Positions 8,972 through 19,683 are shown, counted from the stretch's first letter. The stretch is DNA of 64,000 bases from Sweltsa coloradensis (GCA_024449915.1 JAMZAV010004462.1:1-64000), one strand, 5' to 3'. Notes: a model not told the origin generated them from the sequence alone. Program-made: numbers and translations.

Positions 8972-9026
8972 CAGGCGCGCAACATGACCTAATCGTTTGA
9001 AGCGCCCTATTTCCTCACGTCGTCGT
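8972..9026 (+). repeat. LINE L tail
   Basis: CAGGCGCGCAACATGACC, then TAATCGTTTGAAGCGCCC and CTCACGTCGTCGTT. Upstream text (AACTAAGAAAACAACATAATC, ACTTACAATACC) matches the LINE 3' untranslated region. 9027-9467 is AT-rich with no gene or repeat that I recognise. Confidence 0.65.
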
Positions 9027-9467
9027 TTTTTATTTAAATTTATTTCTGCAGTGTCACTTTCCTGGTCGAGGAGCTTTTATTACATAATTTTCTTACCACG
9101 TTATCAAACGGAGCAGGACTATTTGGAAGCAACTACATGATGACTGCATAAAATATGAAATTTCGTTATTTTAATTAACAGAACCTATATATTTAAAAGA
9201 TAGAAAACCTGGGTGGTATTTTCTGGTATGATGGAATGTGGATACTCCAAGATTAAATTTTAAAATAATTTATTTGCGTATAATTAGTTATTATTTTATT
9301 TAAGCACTAAATTTTTCCATATTCTATTATTTTACAATCTAAGTTACGAAACAAAATTAAAAATAAATAGCTCATTGAAGTCATTAACTTACAATATCAC
9401 CTCAATTCAGCTACAAATCCTTTCGACAAGAAGCTCTGTATAATACTTGCTTACCTTTCCAATAATT

Positions 9468-9840
9468 GGGCCCGGGTTAGATTATGCCCAGAGCATGGCT
9501 CTACTTATAGTCAAAGACGAGGAAAGAGTAAAATTCCATCTCACAAACATCAGCTAGTAAGTAGAGAGCAGTAGGCTATATAATTCCTTGAAACTAGACG
9601 TGAACTCTGGGAGTCGTCGTCTGGTACCACTCCCCATCCCCGTTAGGACCTCCCCGACGACGACGAGGACCAAGACAACACGAACGGTGAAGACGGTGAC
9701 GACCGGAACGTGAAACCCCCCCCCCCTTTCCTCCCCTACCAGTAGCTGGTTCTGCCCGGCATGGAACTTTCCTCCCCATATCCCATTGGCAAGAGTGGCA
9801 CATTTAGACCTAACGTTTGACGCCCCCTTTAATAAAATAA
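9468..9840 (+). mobile_element. S unit, diverged
   Basis: GGGCCCGGGTTAGATTATG, CCCAGAGCATGGCTCTAC and CATCAGCTAGTAAG, ending in TAACGTTTGACGCCCCCTTTAAT. Clearly older than the copy at 8229. The minus-strand 69-codon frame inside it is a shadow. Confidence 0.65.
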
Positions 9841-10410
9841 ATCAAACCAGAATTAAATATTTAGAACTTCTTTCGTATGAAAATGGCTTAAAACTTTTAA
9901 ATTTCTAAATCAAAGTATTTTATTTAACAACATTTAATTCGCTTCTATCATATATTATTTTTTATTCGGGAGGATCGCAACCTTTAGCCTCACTTTGGGA
10001 CGACTATGAATACGGGCGTAAGTTAACTCCACCGTTAAGCTGAGTCAGCATCGGGAATGTGTCAGTTATTGGATTTGTTGTGTATTGTTGTGTTGTGTAT
10101 GTAGAGTCATTTGAGAAGTAAATGTGAGTTAAGTGATTTAATTCAGAGTTAAAAGTTCAAGGTAGAGTTGTTAAAGTGCCTAACACAGTGTGGTACTTGT
10201 GTTGTATGCTGAAGCTATTTTTGTGATTTACCGTAATATTTACGGACAAATTACCTCTAATCGTCCATATTATTACAGCAGAATGAATCAAACACGATGA
10301 CGCGCACTTAACTTGTTTCTCCGAGTAATACGAAGAAATAATATCACATGATAACGGCGACAAACATTTCTCATTCGTAGAAATTTGTTCAAGCAAACTA
10401 ATTCACATTA
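9841..10410. other. No gene seen; LINE 3' piece near the end
   Basis: 9841-10289 is AT-rich sequence that I cannot place, with GTGTTGTGTATTG-type low complexity near 10080. From about 10316 to 10410 it carries LINE C-terminal/3' text (TTTCTCCGAGTAATACGAAG, ATGATAACGGCGACAAAC, AATTCACAT) on the plus strand. The 79-codon minus-strand frame at 10157-10396 is not supported by any family I know. Confidence 0.4.
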
Positions 10411-11010
10411 AGCGTTTTTCTATTTTCCAAAATATGCTACCAAGTCAAAACATAGTAAATGGCTTTGAAACCTGGCTATTTTAGAAAATCAAAAATATTT
10501 TTTTCAAATTTTTCTGATCCGGTACACGGCCAATATAGCCATCTCAAAATAATTTCAAACTTCAATTCGCCAAGACACACCATTCAACGTAGGGTGTTGT
10601 GTTTTTGTGACATTAAATTTTCAACTGTTTTTCAATGGACTGACTGAGAGAAAAAAATTTTTTTTTAAACATTGTCACCTGCGAATTTTTTTTTTTTTGG
10701 CGGTACAAATCGGTAAAAAAATACCCCCAAACGAAAAAATTGTAGGAAAAAACAATTGTTAAAAAAACTTTTTTTCTCAGTCTCCATTGAAAACATTTAA
10801 AAAATTGATGTCACAAAAGCAAAAACCCCCTACGTTAATGATGTGCCTTGGCGAATTGAAGTTTGAAATTTTTTTGAGATGGCTTTTTTTTGGCCTTGTC
10901 CCGGGAAGAAAAATTTGAAAAAAATTTTTTTTGATTTCAAAAAAGCCAGTTTCAAACTATTCACTATATTTTTTTCTTTGGGAGCAATTTTGGAAAATAG
11001 AAAAAACGCT
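10411..11010. repeat. 600-bp palindrome (inverted repeat)
   Basis: Arms of about 245 bp start AGCGTTTTTCTATTTTCC at 10411 and end GGAAAATAGAAAAAACGCT at 11010, around a spacer of about 110 bp near 10660-10770. The left arm reads cleanly. The right arm has many extra bases in homopolymers. No target-site duplication is evident. It is either a fold-back/MITE-type element or a fold-back read artefact. Confidence 0.7.
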
Positions 11011-11038
11011 CGAATAGCCTTAAAAACTTTTAATTTTT

Positions 11039-11358
11039 TTGGGGCCGGGGGAGAATTGGGGCCCGAGCATGGGTCTGCTAATCGGAAAAGGCGATTTAAA
11101 GAAAAAGTCCACCCCCAAACATAAGCTAGTAAGGGGGGTTTATTTCTACCCGAAACAAGGCGAGCTCTTGAACGTCGTCGGGGACACCCCCCCCTTCCCT
11201 TGCGACCTACCCCCACGACGATGACATGACACAACGAACGAAACAGAGACGATGACGACCGGAAATGAGAACCCCCCTTCCTCCCCAACCCTGGCGAAAC
11301 TGACCAGCCATTTGGGAGATGGTGATTAGACCTAACAGTTGACGCGTCTTAATTCAAA
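11039..11358 (+). mobile_element. S unit, indel-rich copy
   Basis: GGGGCCGGGGGAGAATTGGG, ATGGGTCTGCTAATCG, GGCGATTTAAAG, then the GACGA-rich middle and GACCTAACAGTTGACGCG. Many single-base gaps suggest local consensus errors. The 152-codon minus-strand frame over it is a shadow. Confidence 0.65.
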
Positions 11359-11489
11359 GGACAATCTTTAAAATCTTTAAAAATTTTTTTTTGTTTTCAC
11401 TATTATATCTTTTTTTTTTTTTTTTTTAAAATTTTAAACCAAAAAAAAACAATAAACAACAAAATTGTAACGATATGATGAATTCATTA

Positions 11490-11550
11490 CATCAAGCGGC
11501 GTAACATGACCTGTCCGGTTGAAGCGCCCTAGTTTCTCTCGTCGTCATAA
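11490..11550 (+). repeat. LINE L tail
   Basis: CAAGCGGCGTAACATGACC, TGTCCGGTTGAAGCGCCC, then TTTCTCTCGTCGTC. Flanked by AT-rich sequence; 11551-11749 holds nothing I recognise. Confidence 0.65.
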
Positions 11551-11749
11551 TACTGTCGCATATCTCCGTTCCCCTGCAACTATTACACGTTCAGTGACAA
11601 AAATGACACAATTTTAGTGTTGGTAATTTGATCTTTATTGACAACGGAACCGTAGTCTAGCACCATTATTCCATAAAGCTTCTGCTTCTGTATTCATGTC
11701 ATTATTAGGTAAAATACATTAAATTCTATTAAGAATTCTCTAAACTTGC

Positions 11750-12024
11750 GATGAAAAAGTCAATCTTGCAAACATCAGCTAGCAATTAGTGGAGTCATCA
11801 CTGATACTAGAGGCGAGCTCTGGCAGTAGTCGTCGGGGACCTTGCTTCCTTCCCTTGACGACCTCCCCGACGACGACGACACGAACGATGACAAGGTCGA
11901 TGCCGACCACGACGTGAGAACACGTTGCTGGTTCTGATCAGCATGGGACCCTCCTCCCCATATCCCCTAGGCTAGAGTGGCGCATTGTGACTTAACGGTT
12001 GACGTGTCCTTAATCCAAGTTTAT
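11750..12024 (+). mobile_element. S unit, 5'-truncated
   Basis: Begins inside the unit at GATGAAAAAGTCAATCTTGC and continues through CATCAGCTAGC, GAGGCGAGCTCTGGC, the GACGACGACGAC middle and TGACTTAACGGTTGACGTG to CCTTAATCC. Truncation at the 5' end is the usual outcome of incomplete reverse transcription. Confidence 0.7.
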
Positions 12025-12129
12025 CAATAAAACAAATCCATTCAATCTAAGTCTCCCAATCCTTGTCTTGTTTCAGGTGTCCACGGCTTCAGTTGATGTA
12101 GTCGCCAACCAAGTTCCGCGCTCAGACAA

Positions 12130-12461
12130 CCAGACGTGAAAGGTTCGTTGATTTGTCCTGTCTCAAATTGTTTTAAAACATTTCTCAACACAGCGGAAAC
12201 GTGACATAGAACAGGAAGTTTGTGATTAAGAGTCTTCTATCAAATGATAACAAGTGACAAACTAACTCAATTTCTCATCCAAACTTATTTATTTAACCAA
12301 ATTTAATTGACAACAAACATAATTAATTTTTTATAAATTAAATTTTTTTTTGCTAACAATAATTTCCATTATTTTATTTTATTTTATAAACTCAGAAAAC
12401 AATATTATCCCCCAAGAAGTCCCCCAATTTAAATAGGAAACAAATAAATCGCAATAAAAGT
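12130..12461 (+). repeat. Decayed LINE 3' region, interrupted by the LTR element
   Basis: Shares TCAAATGATAACAAGTGACAA, CAAATTTAATTGACAACAAAC and ATTTCCATTATTTTATTTTA with 17640-17930 and the LINE 3' regions. The last part (CAAATAAATCGCAATAAAAGT) is the left flank of the Ty3-type insertion and is also found without the insertion at 19684. Confidence 0.5.
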
Positions 12462-12579
12462 TGTTGTATATTAGTCTTTAATGTTGGTAATCTTGTAACC
12501 TGAAATTGTAACCATGAACACATATGTAGCGCCCCTGGCGGTGGTCAATCTAAATAAAGACACACATTGAAACACAACA
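12462..12579 (+). repeat. 5' LTR (118 bp)
   Basis: Starts TGTTGTATATTAG and ends AACACAACA, with short inverted ends TGTTGT/ACAACA. It contains AATAAAG near 12554, a likely polyadenylation signal. Most LTRs of this superfamily are several hundred bases, so 118 bp is very short. Confidence 0.92.
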
Positions 12580-12598
12580 TGGTGTTACGAAGTGGGGA
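12580..12598 (+). other. Primer-binding site
   Basis: TGGTGTTACGAAGTGGGGA immediately follows the LTR. TGG is complementary to the CCA end of a tRNA. The rest resembles the leucine-tRNA type (TGGTGTCAGAAGTGGGA) but differs by small changes. Primer identity is inferred; checking would need the host tRNA set. Confidence 0.7.
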
Positions 12599-12638
12599 TT
12601 AATTTCGTTAGAAAATTAATTTGTAATCATCGGTGAAT

Positions 12639-14150
12639 ATGGACAAGTTAGATCCGCCAGCGCCGTTGAATTTCGACGGTAATGTATCTGTAAACTGGAA
12701 AAACTTCAGACAAGCTTTTGATATTTACTTAATTGCATCGAAATATCATAAGGAAGATGAGGATGTCAAGTGCGCTTTGTTCTTGCACGTGGCTGGCAAG
12801 GAAGCTGTTGATAAATTCAACACTTTTGAGTTCGCATCTGAAGCCGACAAGAAGAAATTGAAATTAATACTTGAAAAATTTACTGAATATTGCACTCCTC
12901 GAAAAAATTTAACTGTAGAACGTCATAACTTCTTCATGAGAAATCAGGTCCCAGGTGAGTCAATTGATCAGTGGGTTCCCGATTTGAAACTGAAAAGTGC
13001 TTCATGTGAGTTTGGAGAGCTCAGGGACAGTCTGATAAAAGACAAAATTGTGTGTGGTGTTCAGGATATGCGAGTAAAAACAAGGTTGTTAGAAGTTAAC
13101 AACTTGACATTGGAAAAAGCAATCACTTTATGTCAAAGTGCTGAACGGTCGAAGCAAGAGATTCAAGCTTTGGGGACCGAGGTCGAGCATGCCACAGGCC
13201 TAGGCCTAGGCCTAGCTGTGGATGAAGTGAAGAAAACCACATGGAGGAAGAAAACGCAGTCTGGAGAAGGAGATAGATCCAAATCAACGCCGAGCGATGG
13301 ACGCCCTGGATTCATTTGCAAGAGGTGTGGACGGAATCATCCTCCCAAGACCTGCCCAGCATTTGGACGGAAGTGTTTCAAGTGTCAAGGGATGAACCAC
13401 TTTGGCAAGTTTTGCAGATTAAGTAACAGTTCTACTGGTACAGGTATGTCTAAACCTAGACCCACGAAGAGAGTGAATGTGCATGAAGTAGCAGCTGACG
13501 AAAATGAAGGCCTAGACTCAGTGTTAGTGATTGGAAATCTGACAGTGGACACACTCACTTCTAAAGATGAGTGGTATGAAAATTTTAACATAAATGGTAA
13601 AAATGTGTCGTTAAAAGTGGACACTGGTGCACAAGCAAATGTTATGGCATTATCCACATTTGTAGGGTTAGGATTTGCACAGAATCAAGTTTGTAAAAGT
13701 AGGGTTAAGTTGACCACATATACAGGTGACCTAGTACCTATGATAGGGGAAAGTACTATTCCATGTAAGTACAAAGGCAAGGAAATTCATTTACAGTTTA
13801 TGATTGTAGACAAACAAGTTGTGCCAATTGTAGGCCTAAAGGCTTGTAAAGATCTTTTGCTGATCAAAGTAGATTCTGTAGGTCTAAACCTAAGTGAGAA
13901 GCCTAGTGTACAAATATTGTCAGAATACCAGGATGTATTCGAAGGGTTAGGGTGTCTAGAGGGTGAATTTCGCATACATTTAAAGGAAAATGCAACACCA
14001 GTGGTACATGCACCCAGGAAAGTACCTGTAATGTTACGTGACAAGCTAGCTAAGGAACTGGAACGTATGGAGAAGTTAGAAGTTATTGAGAAAATCAGTG
14101 AACCAACAGAATGGGTCAACCCATTGGTTCTGATAAGTAAAAAAAGATAA
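12639..14150 (+). pseudogene. Gag, protease and start of reverse transcriptase
   Basis: First open segment of the polyprotein. The frame can be read from a GTG at 12633, but the first ATG is 12639. Residues about 1-180 are a Gag-like capsid domain (NWKNFRQAFDIYL, then KFTEYCTPRKNL). Two zinc knuckles follow near 225-260 (CKRCGRNHPPKTC and CFKCQGMNHFGKFC), binding the RNA genome. The aspartic protease has its catalytic DTGA at about residue 328 (13620). The tail enters the reverse-transcriptase N-terminus (TEWVNPLVLISKK). A stop follows at once because the A-run at 14139-14145 has seven bases where six would keep the frame. TAGGCC repeats lie at 13196-13215. Confidence 0.9.
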
Positions 14151-14691
14151 TTCACTTAGAGTTTGTTTAGATCCAAGGGATTTAAACAAAGTTATCAAGC
14201 GGTCACACTATCAACTTCCCACGATTGAAGAGGTATCGACTAAATTAAATGGAGCAAAGTATTTTTCTGTACTCGATGCCAATTCAGGATTTTGGATGAT
14301 AAAGCTGGATCACGAAAGCAGTAGGTTATGTACGTTTAACAGTCCACAAGGCAGGTATGCCTTTAAGAGGTTACCATATGGTATTTGTTGTGCCCCTGAG
14401 GCATTTCATCGTATAGTTAAGGAAATATTTGAAGGGATAGAAGGTGTCGAGACTTATATCGATGATTTTCTAGTCTGGGGACGTACAAAGCAGGAACATG
14501 ATGACCGACTCAGACGGGTATTAGACAGGGTTCGTGCAAAAGGGTTAAAGTTAAACAGGGCTAAATGTAAAATTGGCCTAGAAAGCGTGCCTTACGTAGG
14601 TCATGAAATGACTAGTGAAGGTTTAAAATCGATGAAAATAAAGTCAAGGCTGTTAGGGAGATGCCCAGTCCTACATGTAAGAAGGATTTAG
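14146..14691 (+). pseudogene. Reverse transcriptase, central part
   Basis: The polyprotein resumes here in the next frame, directly after the first break. It contains the palm: FSVLDANSGFWMI (motif A, catalytic Asp), FKRLPYGICCAPE (motif B) and YIDDFLVW (motif C, at 14455). Then KGLKLNRAKCKIG and the primer-grip region YVGHEM. The frame is lost by a one-base deletion around 14629-14631 and ends at 14691. The first ATG at 14296 is not a real start. Confidence 0.9.
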
Positions 14692-15131
14692 AGAGATTTA
14701 TTGGTATGGTTAATTACCTAGCTAAGTTTGTGGATGGATATTCAAACACAATAGCACCTCTGCGTCAGTTGACTAGAAAAGATGTAGATTGGACTTGGAA
14801 TGCAACATATGAAGCAATCTATCAGAAAGTTAAAGATATGGTTGTACAGGCTCCTGTACTTAGGTATTTTGATGCAAATCAACCACTTACCTTATCAGTA
14901 GACTCTTCTCAGAATGGGGTAGGGGCTGTACTTATGCAGAACAATGGACCGATAGCATTTGCATCAAAAGCATTGACAGATACACAACGCCGTTGGGCAA
15001 ATATTGAGAAGGAGCTTAATGCTATTGTATTCGGTTGTGAAAGGTTTCACCAGTATGTCTACGGTAAGAGAGTGAATGTAGAAACTGACCATAAGCCATT
15101 GGAAATATTGTTTGAAAAACCTTTATCTTGA
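14631..15131 (+). pseudogene. Reverse-transcriptase connection and RNase H
   Basis: The third open segment carries the RT thumb/connection (RFIGMVNYLAKFV) and the Ty3-type RNase H: LTLSVDSSQNGVGAVL (first catalytic Asp), FASKALTDTQRRWANIEKEL (Glu) and VETDHKPLE (Asp). RNase H degrades the RNA strand during first-strand synthesis. The frame ends at 15131 after a one-base insertion in the T/TT of TATCTTGAA near 15127. Confidence 0.9.
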
Positions 15132-16653
15132 AGTTCCCATGCGTCTGCAACGCATGATGTTGCGAATTCAAAAGTATGATTTAATTGTTAGTTACAAACC
15201 AGGCAAAGAAATGCATGTAGCTGATGCATTGTCTCGAGCATTTCTTAATGATACAGATGTAGATGAAAGTTTAGAACAAGAGGTTCAGTATCAAGTGAAT
15301 GCTATGTTCTTAAGTAATGTCTCAGTATCACCAGATAAATTGCATGAACTTAAAAGGGAAACAGAACACGATGATGTGTTATCTAAACTTAAACAATTGT
15401 ATTTTAGAGGATGGCCTACTAAAATCGATGAAGTAGAAGAGTGTCTTAAGCCATACTGGAACTATAGGGAAATGATTGTTGAAGAACAGGGATTATTGTT
15501 TAAAAATGATCTCATCATAGTACCAAGTACTATGAGAAAAGAAATGCTTAAAGTCATACATGATGGGCATTTCGGGATAGAAAGATGTAAAGAACGTGCT
15601 AGGGATGCATTGTTCTGGCCGAATATGTCAAAGGATATTGAAAACCTTGTCAACAACTGTTCTATATGTCAAAAATATCGTAACAATAATGTAAAGCAAC
15701 CTTTGTTACCCCATGAGGTGCCAGACCATCCATGGCAAAAGGTTGGATCGGATTTGTTTGAATTTCAAACAAAAAAGTATGTATTAGTTGTCGATTACCA
15801 TTCAAAATACATAGAAATAGCTCAACTCTCTGATACAAAAAGCTCTACAGTAATTGAAAACTTGAAAGCGATTTTTTCGCGCCATGGGATTCCTTGTACT
15901 CTTGTTACAGACAATGGCCCACAGTATTCTAGTTTAGAATTCAGGAAATTTGCTCAGGATTGGGGATTTCAACATGTTACCAGTTCCCCTCTGTATGCTC
16001 AATCAAACGGTTGTTCTGAACGTGCTGTACAAACAGTAAAGAGAATACTTAAAAAATCTTTTGTTGATGGAAGTGATCCACATTTAGGATTGCTTACATA
16101 CAGAAACACTGGCAGTGGAGCCTTAGGCTCGCCAGCACAACGGCTAATGGGTCGTAGATTAAAAACAAGGTTACCCGTCAAGACAGATTTGTTAAAACCC
16201 AATTTAATCGATAATGTAAAGGAAAAGCTAGCAATGAAAAATGTACTTTCAAAAGTTTATTATGATCAGACGGCTAGACAGTTAAAACAATTAAAAACTG
16301 GAGATTTGATCCGAATGAGGAAGGGTAATGAATGGGTACCGGCCAAGGTGATTAGGGAGAGTGAATTGCCACGATCTTATGAGATAGTGAACCCTGAAGG
16401 TCAGGTCTATCGCAGAAATCGTAGCAGTTTACTTAATCAGTCGGAAGGTGTAGACAAGGCTGACTGGCAACCTAGACCTAATTGTGATTGGGTTGAACCA
16501 GTAGAAAAGCCATTAGAAAATTTGGAAACTCCTTCTGTAGCATCACCAACACCATCTGTGGCTCAATCTCAAACTAATCTAACCACACGTGAAGTCAGAT
16601 CAAAACATGGACGTTTGATATCCAAGCCTCGTTGGATGACTGACTATGTGTAG
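15130..16653 (+). pseudogene. Integrase
   Basis: The last open segment, ending in a natural stop at 16653. After the RNase H end comes the HHCC zinc domain (IHDGHFGIERC, then CSICQKY), then the DDE core: SDLFEF (first Asp), VTDNGPQY (second Asp, about 15908) and NGCSERAVQTVKR (Glu). The C-terminal region has TYRNTG and a GDLIRMRKGNEWVPAKV stretch like the GPY/F-type end. The core residues are all present. Integrase inserts the cDNA into the host genome; here it left a 5-bp duplication. Confidence 0.9.
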
Positions 16654-16890
16654 ATGTAAGATAAATCATTAATCCTATTGTCAATCATTTATTGTCAATT
16701 TTGTAACATGATAATAACATTGGTTATAGGCTACTTATAATCTGTTCTGAAAAAAAACATTATTAATCTGAAACATTTCTCATAGGCTATATTTTGTGTA
16801 AGCAATTATGTGTTTGTGTAAAATCTGTTTAATTGAGTGTCTTATTTTGTAGATGAGATTACATACAAGACAGTGTGCAAACTTGAACAT

Positions 16891-16906
16891 TTTGGAAGAA
16901 GGGAGA
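16891..16906 (+). other. Polypurine tract
   Basis: TTTGGAAGAAGGGAGA ends directly at the 3' LTR. Such a purine run resists RNase H and primes plus-strand synthesis. 16654-16890 before it is AT-rich and noncoding. Confidence 0.85.
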
Positions 16907-17026
16907 TGTTGTATATTAGTCTTTAATGTTGGTAATCTTGTAACCTGAAATTGTAACCATGAACACATATGTAGCGCCCCTGGCGGTGGTCAATCTAAAT
17001 AAAGATACACATATTGAAACACAACA
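16907..17026 (+). repeat. 3' LTR (120 bp)
   Basis: Matches the 5' LTR except for one C-to-T change (GACACAC against GATACAC) and two extra bases (ACATATTG against ACATTG). Followed by the target duplication AAAGT at 17027-17031. Confidence 0.92.
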
Positions 17027-17193
17027 AAAGTAATGTGGGTGATATTTATCTGACGGTTTTAAAAATTGAAATAAGTGTTGAATGAATGGTCAGTATGGCA
17101 TTAGATCAACAATCATATTTTCATTCAGTATTGGCTTTTCCTTCCGAACTATCCGAAAATGTTCGATCTGTGTTAGAACAGCTGTCCTTCGTC

Positions 17194-17476
17194 GGCGCCC
17201 GGGGTAGATTTAGCACAGGACATGGCTTTAGAACGCGAGGAAAGAGACAAAGTCCATCGCAAACATATGTTAGTATGTAAGGTAGTATATAACTCACCGA
17301 AACTAGAGGCGAGCTCTGGCGGTCGTCGTCGGGGACACCACCCTCTTCCTTGATGACCTCCTCGATGTCTACGATAATGACCCCACGAACGATGACGACC
17401 GCGACGTGAGAGTGCCCCTCCCTAACTCCCCATGACCCATGATCTAATGATTGATGCGCCATTTATCCAAATAAAC
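17194..17476 (+). mobile_element. S unit, shortened copy
   Basis: GCGCCCGGGGTAGATTTAGC to TTTATCCAAATAAACC with internal gaps. It retains the hairpin region (GGTAGTATATAACTC), GAGGCGAGCTCTGGCGG and GCGACGTGAGAG. It follows the right flank of the LTR element, which is shared with 19684-19868. Confidence 0.7.
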
Positions 17477-17639
17477 CACAAAAAATTTCATGTTTAGGGT
17501 TAAAAGTGAGACAATTTTTAGAAAGTCAACTCGGTTTTGCCACTTAAGTGTCGACATGTGCAATGTTTGATTGTACAATAATTGTTAACATTGAGTTTTT
17601 TTGTAAACAAATAATCTAACGAAAAGTGTCGATATTAAT

Positions 17640-17930
17640 CTATTCTCTATTCTCAAATTGTTTTGAAACATTTCTTAATTCAGCGGAAGGTGTCATTGAA
17701 CAGTAAGTTTGTAATTTAGTCGTCTATAGTATGATAACGGCGACAAACAATCTTAATTTTTCATTTAAACTAATTTATTCAATCAAATTTAATTGACAAC
17801 AAACATATTTAATTTTTTATTCCAAAAAAAACTTTTCTTTCGCTATCACTATTATTTCCAATATTTTAATTTATTTTATAAACTAACAAAAAAAATAAGA
17901 TCATCTATCACACTCATATTATTAACTTAA
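17640..17930 (+). repeat. Decayed LINE 3' region
   Basis: Matches 12180-12400 (CTCAAATTGTTTTGAAACATT, TATGATAACGGCGACAAAC, AAATTTAATTGACAACAAAC). It is the C-terminal and 3' untranslated part of the RNase H-type LINE, without an L tail. Confidence 0.5.
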
Positions 17931-17949
17931 CTAGGAAAACGCTAAAGTC

Positions 17950-18685
17950 CCGCCGCGTTGATGGATGAGTTTTTTTTAAAGTTTTTATTTTTCGGGGGTA
18001 TTTTACTTTTGCAAGTGCTTTGTTTTTCCCCCGACCATTGTAGGTGATTGTTGTCAAGTTTCATTGTTTTTTGTTAATTTTTATTATTTAACGAAAACAT
18101 TTTACTTTAAAAAGCTATATTTCTATGGTTTTGGCTAACTTTTTAAACATTTTCTTTAAAAAGGGTACAACTCCCCATAACCATAAATGTCCATGTATAA
18201 ATAACTTGTAGCCCCACCCTTTTTGGTCAAATTGGCCCAAAAGGGCACAAAAATTCGTACAAAAAGTAAAAAAACGTTATTAAAAGCTTTTTTTCCCTCG
18301 TTCGGTAATTTTTTAAATTTTTTTTCTTTCAGAAAAAAATAATCCCTTTACCTTAATATACATGTGAAATATAACGTTGATCCCCCCCTTTTTTGGTCAA
18401 ATTTTGGCCCAATAGCCGAAATATCGCACTAAAAACAAAAAAAAAATCGTAAAGTACGATTTCATGAGAATATTTCTTCGTTGTACCCAAAAAACGTGGT
18501 AAGTCTAATTTCGAAAAAACCAAGGTCGTGTCAAATTTTCATCAATCGCATAGCCGTTTGCCCGGTAGAGAGCGAACAAACAGACGAAAAACAAAAAAAA
18601 AAAAACAAAAAAAAAAAAACCCGAGCAAAATTTTTTGGGGGGGGGTCGGTAAAATTAAAAGTCTTAGCTTCGCTCATCCATCTAT
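17950..18685 (-). mobile_element. Nonautonomous element with GGATGAG ends, minus copy
   Basis: Bounded by TTGATGGATGAG and CTCATCCATC. Inside is the reverse complement of the sequence at 38747-39412 (GCCGTTTGCCCGG, GAGCGAACAAACAGAC, and AAATCGTAAAGTACGATTT blocks). Homopolymers are inflated and the 68-codon frame within is meaningless. No transposase frame is seen. Confidence 0.55.
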
Positions 18686-18769
18686 AGCGGCCAAATGAGT
18701 TAGCATTCTAGTTTCTGAGTCGCGTCGGATCTTTGTCCTTCCGCGGTACATATAGCAAACCCATGACCT

Positions 18770-19260
18770 CCCAAAAAACCAAAAGACATAAAGACCGCGA
18801 TAAGAGAACCCCCCCTTTCCTTCCCTACCCGTGACTGGTTTTTGACCAGCATTTGCCCCTGGGCTAAGTGGCGCATTAGCCTTAGGTTGCGCGTCCTAAT
18901 CCACAAAATAATTTAAAAAAGGGGGTAAAATTGGCCCAAAGCAGGGTTCTGCTAGTAAGGAAATTCAAGAAATAAAGTGTGTCTAAAAATAGGGGGGCCC
19001 GGGAGTATATCATTACCCGAAAAAAAAGGCAGCTCTAGAAATCTTAGTGGGGGACACCTCCTCTTTCCATTGACGCCCTAGTTTGTGAAAATGACATAAC
19101 AAACGATAGTGAAACCTTGTGACCGCGACGTGAGATCTCCCCCTTTTTTTTTCCCCCTTACCCGAGGGGGGTTTCAGATAGTATTGGTCCCCCTCCCCAT
19201 ATTTCCCTAGGCTAGGGGGCGCTTTATAAGGGTTTTAAGCGCCCTTCAAAAATAAAAACA
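18770..19260 (+). mobile_element. Two degraded S units
   Basis: 18770-18910 is a 3' half (GACCGCGATAAGAGAACCC, GTGACTGG, TAAGTGGCGCATTAG). 18920-19260 is a longer copy (AAATTGGCCCAAAGCAGGG, GGGAGTATATCATTACCCG, GACCGCGACGTGAG, ending near TTTTAAGCGCCCTTC). Many indels are present. The lengths of G, C and A runs are unreliable here. Confidence 0.5.
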
Positions 19261-19683
19261 AAATTTTAAATTTTTGTGAATCTTTGTTAAAACCCATTTT
19301 CTAGTAAAGTCGTAGCTTTTGAGTTTACTTTTTGAGGGTATTTGGCTGCTTTTTCCTACCTTGCAACGGGGGACCCCCGGGAGACATCGGGGCCTTAGGA
19401 CACCGGAGACGCTTTCTATATTCCTCTTTGAAGTTATTTGTTTAATCAAATTTAATCACATAAACCAATTTTTTACACTCTCTTCCTTTAATTTCGTTTT
19501 ATTTTTATCATTTTTTCTTGTCGTCTAAAAATTTAAAAAAACAACAAATTAAAAAAGAAGAATATTACCTACGGGTAAAAACGTTTTGGGGTTTCTAGTC
19601 GTCGTCAGTTATTGTATGGTTAGAGATAAACGACTATTTGCAACATGGATGGTTCGAGTTGTCAAGCCCCAAATTTTAAAAAA

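Larger units (their letters stand above)
12462..17026 (+). mobile_element. Ty3-type LTR retrotransposon, nearly complete
   Basis: A 4,565-bp element with near-identical LTRs (118 and 120 bp), primer-binding site, gag-pol, polypurine tract and a 5-bp target duplication AAAGT (12457-12461 and 17027-17031). Domain order is Gag, CCHC knuckles, protease, reverse transcriptase, RNase H, integrase. That order (integrase last) marks Ty3/Metaviridae rather than Ty1/copia; the protein text resembles the mag group (inferred). There is no envelope-like frame after integrase. The polyprotein is broken three times by single-base shifts. LTRs differ by one substitution and one 2-base indel, so the insertion is recent. 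Confidence 0.92.

Noticed and set aside
12633..12638. GTG start of the Gag frame
   Set aside because: An animal element should start at ATG; the first one in frame is at 12639.
14139..14150. Programmed frameshift between gag and pol
   Set aside because: The break is inside reverse transcriptase and not between Gag and protease, and two further breaks follow; error or mutation is simpler.
16654..16890. Envelope-like gene after integrase
   Set aside because: Only 237 AT-rich bases before the polypurine tract, with no frame of useful length.
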